From Brachionus plicatilis (lineage: Eukaryota > Rotifera > Eurotatoria > Ploima > Brachionidae): a DNA stretch of 64,000 nt. Positions 55,322 to 64,000 of this stretch are shown here, one piece after another; positions within the stretch are counted from its first letter, which is position 1, and every line of letters begins with the position of its first letter. The stretch covers positions 135,864-199,863 of the forward strand of contig QEOQ01000221.1 in NCBI GenBank assembly GCA_010279815.1, in the 5' to 3' direction. Below the pieces are notes generated by a model, which was not told where the DNA came from, did not search any database, and worked only from the letters and a program-made list of their open reading frames with translations. A program made the translations under genes and the position numbers.

Positions 55322-58052
55322 TTTGAAACAAAATAGCTGGCTAGAAATTATTTTTCTTTATCACAAATTTAATCTAAATAACAAATCATTTGTAAAAAAA
55401 TTAAGGCATTTGGTTTTTTAGTCGACAAATGCTAGACCTTATAAGTTAAATATTTCCCTTAATTTGTAAGCTTATTATATATACAAAGATTAGATTAAAA
55501 ATTTATCAACATTTGGTGTTAGACACGGCTAATTAAGCCAAATTAGGTTAATTTCGAAGGATTATAAAAGCTAAACGTTGCTTACTAAATCTTTTTCGGA
55601 ACATGCTCAAATATTTATTTTCAAATGGTTGACTATTTTGTTAACAATATCTTAAGAAAACATTTTTAAGACAAAAAATCTGTACAAATTAAATTAATTA
55701 ATTTTATCTATCGGTTCTAAGTCCAAAAGGTTTTTTTTTAATAAACTTTTAGATAACTAGAACATAAATGTCACAAAAGAAATGTCAAAATAATTTTTAA
55801 CTTTTATTTTTAAATTTAATAAATTGCAGATTTGTTACATAATACTTGAAACGAATTGTCTTGATTTTATGTATCCTTTTAAATTGAGGATTTGAATTAA
55901 GAGTGAAAAAACAAAAATTAAGTAGAAATTAAAATTGTTTGATTAGAGATATGTGTTTGGTATTAGAAAAATAATTAAATGATCTAAAATCTTGATTATT
56001 AAAATTTAAGATTTAAAAAAATATTAACTATTCATTAGTGTGAGAAAAACAAAGGTTAAGGGCGTATTCGATCATTAAAAAAAATGGAAATTGATTTCTT
56101 AATTATGTTTAGAAAGAGTAAACATCTGTTTGAAAAATTGATAGTCTGTTAAAGAAAAAGATTCAAAAATTAAAAAAATATTATTTTAAATTTCTTTGAA
56201 AAAATAAATTCTTAAAAAAAAACTCAATAATTTGAACTTTTTTTGCTCATAAACAAAATTTTGAAATTTTTTTTTGAGTGTTTTCTTGAAAACATTTGTC
56301 TAGAAATTTTTTTTATCTGTGTCTCCATAAATTTTACTTTTTAAAATGTTATTAAATCAAAAAAATATCTAAATTTCAACTCAACTTTTTAAGTCAATTG
56401 GCTCTATTAAAATGTGCTATATGTGACATAATATTTTTCTAAAAATAAATCGCTCACTCGATTTAAGTTTTTTTTTACAACCATTTTAAAATTTCTCCCT
56501 ATAACATTAATTCAATAATCTTAATCAATTCTAAAGAAATAAATTGTTATTCTTTTTTAATCTCAAAAATCAAAATTACTTGATTCTATTAACTAAACTT
56601 TTTTTTCTTTCTAAATAACGGGTGACCAAAAATGGTGTCCTAAAATTCAATTTGAAAAAAAATTATCAACCGGTAATGATATAATAGAGAAAGTTTGAGG
56701 CGTCACATACTTTTTTTTCTAGTTTCTAAATTTCGTATATTTTTTTTGAAACTTTTTTTCAAAATTTATCTACTTTGCCCTATTAATTGACCTTGGCTTT
56801 CCTCATTAGACACCATATAAGTGTTGCCAGTTTTATATATCATTTAGTAGAGATTTTTTTTTATGATTAAAATAAGAAATATGTTGTTTTTATTATACTA
56901 GTTTTCGAGAAGTTTTGACCAAAAACACTAAAAAATTATCATTATTCCAAAACTATCAAGATTTAAGTTTCTTGTGTTTTTATTGAATAACTTTTGATCT
57001 TTTAATTATCCTGAAATTTTGTACAAATATTTTACTAACAATTACTAAATATTTTTGAAGAATAAATTTTTGATAATTTTTTTGAATAATTTTAAAATGT
57101 GTTTTAAGAACAAAATGGCATTTTAATAAAATGTTTAAATAAAATGGATATTTGACATTTTAATTTCATCAATTTTTATTTATTTTTTTATCTAGATCAT
57201 GTTTTTTTAAACTAAATGGCATGATTTGACAAATTGTTAATAATTTTACTTTTTTGTATTTTCATATTATTATATTTTCTAAAATTTTTTGAGCAAAATT
57301 TCAGAAAATTAAAAATAACTTTCTTATGAAAATCCAAAATAAAATTTCTCTGAAATATTCACAAAAATTATTAGAAAAAATAAAAATATAATGTAAAGAT
57401 CTAGAATTATATACATTTTACCGTAATGCCTTGCCCCCTAATGCGGCATTTATTTTCAGAATTCTGGATTTTAATGCATGCATCTAACCCACTTTTTATT
57501 CCAGATACGCTGCGACTAAAAATGCTGCAGTTAATGTCAAAATTTTGGTATAAATGCCGCATTAAATATGTAAAAAATAATAAAAATATATTTTTCTATT
57601 TTTTCTAAATTATATTGAATCTTCTTATGAATCATTTTAAAAAATTTGTTTAAAAGATTGATCAATTCAAAATAAGTAAGCAATAAGTCCGAAATAGTGT
57701 TGGATTAATTAACAAGATAATAATTTATCTAGAAAATTTGCTAGAAGTTTATATGATCTCTTTTTCTAATGTTTTTATGCTTCGTGCTGGTTAAATCAAT
57801 ACAGCATAATTTCACATTTTTCATCTTTCTATTTAAATTTAATTAGTTGTAAATAAAATTTGTTAAATTTATTTTTAGTTTTGATTTTATTTATTTTTAG
57901 GATTGGCAGTTAGATTTAAATTTAGAAAAAAGTGATTAAATAAAAATTGCGCTCACTTCACTATCCATAAATTTTTTTCTTGATTCCTCATATTTTATAA
58001 GATTAAAATACTATTCAAAAATTTCATAAAAATTACAAAAAACAATTTTATA
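55322..58052. other. Intergenic AT-rich region
   Basis: I see no supported gene. A small inverted repeat (TAATGCGGCATTTA at 57439-57452 and TAAATGCCGCATTA at 57551-57564) marks a probable 126-base MITE. A less AT-rich patch around 56660-56830 has no recognisable coding content. Confidence 0.45.
57439..57564. repeat. Short inverted-repeat element
   Basis: Perfect 14-base arms TAATGCGGCATTTA and TAAATGCCGCATTA flank 98 bases. The interior also contains related words (GCTGCAGTTAATG, TTTTAATGCATGC). It is probably a MITE. Confidence 0.55.
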
Positions 58053-59424
58053 ATGGAAACTATTAACAATATTTTTGAATGCAAATTTTGTCAGGATCTA
58101 TTAAACAAGTGTATTTTGCTGCCTTGTGGAGAGACCATCTGCGAAAAGCATACGCTTTCAAATCAGAAAATAAACTGTCCATCATGTAGAAACGAACATG
58201 AAGTTCCAAAAAAAGGATTTCCCTTGAACAAAATTGTCAATATTTTCATCGAAGTTAAGCTTTACGAATTATATTTTGGAGAAGCTTACCAAATTGTTAA
58301 GCATTCATGCTTAAAACTGGACCAAACATTCGAATCTTACTTCAAAATGATTGAAAAACCATCTGAATTTCCGATCCAATTTTTGGAACAAATGGTTCAA
58401 GCTATTGACTTAAAACGTGAAGAAATTAAATTAGAAAATGAAAGTTATGCCAAAAATTTGGTTATTGAACTATTCGATTCTGAGCATGATATAATAAAGG
58501 AGTCCAAAAATGAAAAGTTTGAGTCGGTCTATTCTTATTTAGAATTAGCCAAAATAAAATCAGATGATGACAAAATTTCAATTTCTAATCTATCAAACTT
58601 GGTAGACAACGCCAAGCTTGAAATTAATCGAAAAATTGATGAAAAATATTTAAACTTGATAAATGAATTAAGTGTAAGATTGAAAAAGGTGACAGTTGTA
58701 ACATTAGATGAAAAATACTGCATCGAAATGACAAAAATTTACACCGATTTTAACAAAATTTATAATGATGTAAAAAAAATAAAATTCGATAGCAAAAATT
58801 TTGTTGAAATTAGAAACAAGCTTCAAAAATATAGAGAAAAAGTCAATAAAATAATTAGATACATGAATGACAGATCAATTCAGAATGAAGGATTTGATTT
58901 AGAGTCAAAATTATACAATTTTCCCAATTTCGATGATTTGGATTTTATTAAAAGTAAGAAAATACAAGAATTTAAATTGGATATAGAAAGTCATAGTATT
59001 TCGCAATCAGAGCCGGTTTTAAGTGAACTATTTGTGGTCGATGGAATCAAATTTTCGATTTGTTTGAAAATAAAAAAGAATAAAATTGGAGAGATAAGTT
59101 ATGTGGCACAATTGTTTTTGTATGAGAAAAAGTTCTTTTTTAGTGGCATAATTGTTGAGCATTCGATGCAGTTAATTCCAATTATGAAAGAACCAAAGGT
59201 TAAAAAAACATTTTTTAAGCCTTTTACACCTGAAAGTTTTCGACTGACTCTTCGGAATGTAATTTTAATATTATAGTTAAAAAACTATTGCTACATTCAT
59301 TTTAAAGGAAACCGATAGCAAAGAAAATCTGAAGCTTTTTGTCAGAGTTCAAGTTTTAGGTGTGAGGGCACGTGATCTAACTATAGAAACCAAAATTCCT
59401 CAAAAAAAACCTGCTAATACTTAA
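58053..59424 (+). CDS. RING-like zinc finger and coiled-coil protein
   Basis: Two exons, 58053-59258 and 59308-59424, give 440 residues; the donor GTAATT and acceptor TAAAG keep phase 0, and the second exon adds ETDSKENLKLFVRVQVLG and a lysine-rich end. The N-terminus has a RING-like finger: C10-x2-C13, C25, C30-x2-H33, C42-x2-C45 (LPCGETICEKH, CPSC). The canonical histidine after C25 is E27 and the sixth ligand is H33, so metal binding at one site is altered. A helical, coiled-coil-prone stretch (about 75-290) and a beta-rich C-terminal domain (about 300-440) follow, giving a TRIM-like layout without B-boxes. It might be an E3 ubiquitin ligase, but the partner and the activity cannot be deduced. 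Ending the gene at the in-frame TAG at 59276 instead would give 407 residues. Confidence 0.75.
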
Positions 59425-61303
59425 AAATAAAAATAATTCATTTTATTTTAAAAACAAAATACAAATTTTTCTAATTTTTTTGTATTCAATTAATAGCGCT
59501 GGATCAAATCTAAAAAAAAATTCAAAAAAATAACTTTATTTTTCATAAAAATCTCAAGCTCTAATCCCACATTAACCATAGAAACTTGATTTTAATGCAG
59601 GATCAAATTTTAAAATACGCCTTTAGATTATGCAAAGTAAGATAATAATGTTTTAAAACGGAGTTGGTCAAAAGTCAAAGTCAAAGTCAAAACGTCAAAG
59701 CCAAATTTGACTTAGACATTTAAAAATTTAAAAATTTTAAATTTTTAAATTTTTAAATTCTAATTCCAAAGTCAAAGTCAGAAACGACTTTGAAGGTCAT
59801 GATAATCAAAATTAATGTTCAAAACTTCACTTTCTATAAAATCTTTTAACTTATCTATTTTAGTTAAGATGATAAGTTTATTTTACTCATTTAATATTTT
59901 TGAAAAATATTCTTGAATTAAAATTCTTTAAATGTTAATTTGCATCGTTTTAAAAAAAAAAAACTGTATATAAAATAAAGAATTGATGTTAAATTAGACA
60001 ATAATCCCTAAATAAAATATTAACGTTAAAAATTGAGAAAAAATTCAATATCTTAAAAATTTTTTTAAACTTTCAAAATTTATGACGTTAAAAAATAAAA
60101 TATCTCAAAGTCATTATTTATTCGTGGATTTGCTTTTCTTTTAATTGATTATTTAGTGTTCCTATATAACGGCACTAAAATAAAAATTCTCTAATTTTCT
60201 TTCTTTAATATCAATTTTTTTGTTTAGGTTTTATGTCCTTTATGTCTTTACAATATTTCACTTATTTTTTGATTAAAAAAATTGAAATAATGATAGAATC
60301 ATCATCAAGTTTTGAATACATAAATTCTCAATAGCTGCTCAATAGCTTTTTCTCTATTTTATTAACTCTTAAATATATCTATTTTTTTCTCTAAAATAAA
60401 AATTCTCTAAAAAAATTTTCCCTATTATGAACGTTTACCAAAAATAGGTCTAAAATGATTCAAAAATTAAAAATACATTGTTTAATTAAAAAATATGCTT
60501 ACAAAATTTTAAATTTAAAAACAAATAAATTTGCTGAAAGGGAAAAATAAGCCTTTAAAAATAAAAGTAGATCATAAGGACGAGATAAATTTTTATTATT
60601 TTAAAATTAAAAAATTCTATCAGCAATAAAATTTATTAAAAATCTTTAAAATTATTCAAATTAAAACAAAATGATGTTTTTCATATTTCTTCAAAAATTA
60701 AATATTAAACAAGAATTTTAATATCCGGGTCTGAACGAGTCTGTGGGTCAGTGGTCAGAATAAGTCCGATCGCCGGCCAACACTCGTCGAATGCTTAATA
60801 ATATAAGGAGAAGAAGCAATATTTATTTATTAGTAGAACGATTTTGAAGATTCAATCCGAACAATATTAATAAGAAAAAGTAGCTAAGGCTATTCAATTT
60901 TGAGAATTAATTAAAAGCATAATAAGAATGATTAAAATATTTTGTCAGTAGATAATTAATAAATAGTCAGTGAAATAATTAAATAATATGTATTTCAGAA
61001 TTATCTATTAAAATTCTATTAATATCTGATTTTTTGAATTTGGTGTTTTTCATCTACTTTCTTTTTTGGAATTTTTTCTTAAATTAATTTAATTTGATGA
61101 CAAAAAATGGTGTTTTCTTTAGAACTTAAATAAATTAATTTTTCCAAAGAAATATTAAGTAAAATTTTTTTGCTGAATCTGTACTGAATTTCACAGAAGC
61201 CTTTGTTTGATTAAATACTGCTTAAGCATAGCCCTAATTACGAAAAAAAATAAGTAAAAAAAAACCGAGATAAATATTCGTTTAAAAATTTTATTAAATT
61301 TTC
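59425..61303. other. Intergenic AT-rich region
   Basis: It contains a run of GTCAAA/AAAGTC repeats at about 59665-59790 with an AT palindrome in the middle, and a GC-rich islet at 60725-60795 with GGGTCAGTGGTCAGAA, reminiscent of a tRNA A box. Otherwise I see no feature. Confidence 0.4.
59660..59790. repeat. GTCAAA tandem-like repeat with AT palindrome
   Basis: AAAGTCAAAGTCAAAGTCAA is followed by an AAATTTTTAAATTT palindrome and then AAAGTCAAAGTCAG. Both flanks repeat AAAGTC in the same orientation. Confidence 0.5.
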
Positions 61304-62281
61304 TTAAAAAAATTTATTCATTTTATCACTTAGATAATAATTATCATCGACTATAAAATTATACCAATAATAAGGTAAAATAATGGTGCTAAAATGCCAC
61401 AAGGCATGAGAGTCTAAAAACCACCAAATGGGCCTAAAATCAAATACCTCAAAAACAATTAAAATATCAAATAAAATAACACTTAATGCACATCTCCATA
61501 TGTATTTATTTTTTTTTATAAAAATCTTGTAAGCACACCAGCTCAGCCAGCAAAATGAGTTCAAAATTCCAACAAAAATATTTGTCCGCATGTTGTACCC
61601 GTAATCGAATTTGATCGAACTCAGATAATTACAATGATATATAAAATAGAATAAGCTTCCAACATTTACCAAATACATTAACCAGTTAAGATTCCTGCGT
61701 AATTTTAGAAATCGAACTACAAAAGAGTTAAATTGTCCAAGAACAAGCAAAAATGCGCTAAAATAGTCCATTCGCTCTGTAAATGGAGTATCTCTGGTGT
61801 GGAAAATGGCTGACCAAAACCATGTATTTAAACTAATGTAGCCAAAAATTGCCCATAAAGTTCTGAATGGAGCATTTCGTGGCATTTTATTTTTCATTTT
61901 TTTGATCATTACATAATTGACTGCAAAATTTAATACAGAACTAATAGCTGATGCTGGCTCTTGTATTCCGAGGATTCTAACAAAAGGCCATTTACCATAA
62001 AATTGAGGCGCATCTTCATTATAATATACCTTAAAATCATTTACAGCTTTCCACATGCAATTGTATTTGCATTCACTTTCACAATCCCAACCCAATAACT
62101 TAAAATGAAATGGCTGATTTTGTTCGAATAAAGTTGGCTGATTTTTTTCTGTAAATTGTCGGCTACAATCACGACTCAAGCACTTGTCAAGACAATAATT
62201 GAAAAAATTAGATCTATCGCCTTTTGAAGCCAACACATCAGTGGCATGAACAATAAATATGAATAGTAGTTGTCGGTACAT
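61304..62281 (-). CDS. PGAP3: GPI-anchor remodelling protein PGAP3 (Per1 family)
   Basis: A single exon encodes 325 residues. It starts with a signal peptide (MYRQLLFIFIVHATDVLA). The luminal domain is cysteine-rich (CLDKCLSRDC, WDCESECKYNCMW), then comes YGKWPFVRILGIQEPAS, a Per1 hallmark. Several membrane helices follow, with the CREST-superfamily residues in place: serine and histidine in WSAIFHTRDTPFTERMDYF, and the aspartate/histidine pair in LDSHALWH. The enzyme acts in the ER/Golgi, removing the sn-2 acyl chain of GPI-anchored proteins so that a saturated chain can replace it. Length matches the family (about 320). The start was chosen because the signal peptide follows directly and no upstream in-frame ATG is convincing. 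No splice signal interrupts the frame. Confidence 0.93.
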   Translation of the reverse strand: MYRQLLFIFIVHATDVLASKGDRSNFFNYCLDKCLSRDCSRQFTEKNQPTLFEQNQPFHFKLLGWDCESECKYNCMWKAVNDFKVYYNEDAPQFYGKWPFVRILGIQEPASAISSVLNFAVNYVMIKKMKNKMPRNAPFRTLWAIFGYISLNTWFWSAIFHTRDTPFTERMDYFSAFLLVLGQFNSFVVRFLKLRRNLNWLMYLVNVGSLFYFIYHCNYLSSIKFDYGYNMRTNIFVGILNSFCWLSWCAYKIFIKKNKYIWRCALSVILFDILIVFEVFDFRPIWWFLDSHALWHFSTIILPYYWYNFIVDDNYYLSDKMNKFF

Positions 62282-63922
62282 TACGCAACCCTCGGATGCA
62301 GATCTAGAACATTTTGATTTTTTTTCTCTATAAAATAAATAAACTTTATAAGTTGAATTTTTTATGTAGATTTGTTAGTTGGCAACGTTTTGAATTAAAA
62401 TTTTAAAATTTTAATTAAAGTTAATAAAATTTTGTCATTCCTGATATTAAGTGAAAATCTCAGATAAATCAAATATTTTTGATTTAGCAAGATTAATCAA
62501 CTCATTATAAATCTTTTTTTTAAATATGACATTAATAACAAACTTAAGAGTAGTTTAAGAAAAAATTACTTTGGTTATTTTCGAAAAAAATTAAAATTTA
62601 TCTTTATATATTTAGCTTGACTAATCTCTCATTCTTTCCAAACATTTGGCATTTTTTTAGGCTTTCACGGGGCTATTGAAAATTAAACACTCCAACTAGA
62701 AGTCTTGACCCAAAAATAAAAGAAATATGCTTTGTTTTAAATAGCATAAACAATTAAATCATTTTTAATTAAATAACTGATTAATTTGTAATTTTTTAGA
62801 TATTAAACTCATAGTCAATGTCAGTCAAAATATGATTCATTTAACTATGAGAAAAACCATATTATATGCTAATTTTTATTGAATTTTGACAAAATTAAGC
62901 TAAGTTAGATTATTTTAATATTTTTCACATCAAAAAAAATTGGCCTAAATATGATAAAATTCAAGTTTGATTTAATTTTTCACATCAAATACATCATTGT
63001 GAATTTTAGAACAATGAAAAACACAAAATCAATTTTTTTTAAATCCATAAATTGAACATGTAAATTGTATGAGATGATAGATTCAAGGTATATTTATTAA
63101 AGTGATTTATGGATTATAAATAAAAAATTTGGAACAAATGATCAAGAAGATAACTATTAAAATTCTTACATTTTTTTCCTAAAACATCAAATAAGTTTTA
63201 GTAAATTCTATCATTAAAATTTAATTAAAATTACTGTAATATTAATTAATCTTTTGAAATTATTGAGTTTCAATTCACATTTTCCAAAATGTAATTTTAC
63301 CAATACTGTATAATTTGCTTTAATATCATATTATTTAAGTTATTTTTCTCAATTAATTTTTCCAAAACTAAGCTTTTGAAATTAACCTTAATGAAACTTA
63401 CTTGTCGAAACAATAATTTTCCAACTTTATTTTATCAATATAATGATTTAGTTAAAATAAAAAATCAAAAACTTTTTCAAAAATCAATCGCGGAATTTTC
63501 ATTATTATAATTTTTATAAATTTGAAATAGGAATTTCAATGATAAAAAAATAATGATGTATTTATAGAAAATTAATTGAAGTTTTAGAAAAAAAATTATT
63601 CGAAATTTATTTTTTTTCTTGATTTTTCCTCCAAATTTTACAACCATGAACATTCTTATAGCTTAATTTTGCTGATTAATTAAATGTATTATTTGATACA
63701 ATTAAGAGCTTTTAGAAAAAAAAGTTTTTGTCTAACCCTATTTTTTTTCTAATAATCACAATGTATTTTCTACTATTTTTCATAATTTTATTTTGGAAAA
63801 TTATTTACTTATTGTATTCATTACCAAAATTTGTCTTTGGTAAAAAATAAAAATTGAGTAAAAATTAAAATTTCAGAATAGAAGCAAAATTTAATAATAT
63901 AATATAAATAAACATTTTGTTT
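62282..63922. other. AT-rich flank upstream of PGAP3
   Basis: The PGAP3 promoter must lie at the start of this stretch. I see no other gene, RNA or element that I can support. Confidence 0.4.
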
Positions 63923-64000
63923 CAAAAATTTAACATGGTTGTATTTGACAAAAAATCAAAACCCGTTCGCGATGTTAAAATATATGTATACGAGAATGGG
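63923..64000 (-). repeat. End of a dispersed transposon, inverted relative to 21393-21475
   Basis: The reverse complement of the last 78 bases (with CATTCTCGTATAC, GCGAACGGGTTTTGAT and AAATACAACCATGTTAAA) matches 21393-21475 at about 90 percent. The element continues beyond the window. Confidence 0.7.

Noticed and set aside
57426..57608. Short open frame of 60 codons
   Set aside because: It lies across a small inverted-repeat element and shows no domain.

Overview
Organism. This is nuclear DNA of an AT-rich animal. The genes carry GT-AG introns (many only 50-60 bases, a few of 1.5-5 kb), use the standard code, and belong to animal families: DEG/ENaC channel, STRA6-type retinol receptor, Dispatched, OATP, PGAP3 and ribophorin I. 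The very AT-rich spacers, compact genes, an LRR-type orphan 7TM receptor and the mixture of LINE, Tc1, piggyBac and Mutator-like elements would suit a monogonont rotifer such as Brachionus. That placement is inference; no rRNA or mitochondrial marker is present.

Layout. (1) 1-8.1 kb: end of one STRA6-like gene, followed 184 bases later by a second that fuses a C-type-lectin-like domain, an EGF module and a STRA6-like membrane domain. (2) 8.3-10 kb: a LINE split by a nearly perfect palindromic MITE. (3) 11.2-12.7 kb: a single-exon DEG/ENaC channel (minus). (4) 14.8-19.2 kb: the five-exon ribophorin I gene, with three related box C/D snoRNAs in two introns. (5) 19.8-22 kb: Tc1, GC-rich repeat and Mutator relics. 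(6) 22.3-29.7 kb: a two-exon OATP gene (minus) whose 5.3-kb intron holds a perfect inverted duplication, a piggyBac element with a nested insertion, and foldback repeats. (7) 31.3-43 kb: a transposon graveyard containing a minus-strand LINE with two insertions, an assembly gap, a Tc1 relic, a nearly complete FLYWCH/MULE transposon with one frameshift, and a second transposase relic. (8) 45-47.5 kb: a single-exon LRR-type 7TM receptor. (9) 50.3-55.3 kb: a three-exon Dispatched-like RND protein (minus) lacking the expected transmembrane aspartates. (10) 58-59.4 kb: a two-exon RING-like/coiled-coil gene. (11) 61.3-62.3 kb: PGAP3 (minus).

How the genes relate. There is no operon logic. Several products are membrane or secretory-pathway proteins (N-glycosylation, GPI remodelling, lipid or organic-anion transport, ion channel, receptors). 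The best candidates for something undescribed are the lectin/EGF/STRA6 fusion, the snoRNA trio in ribophorin I, and the Dispatched-like protein with all three putative ion-coupling aspartates replaced. All family calls come from reading motifs by eye; no database search was run.
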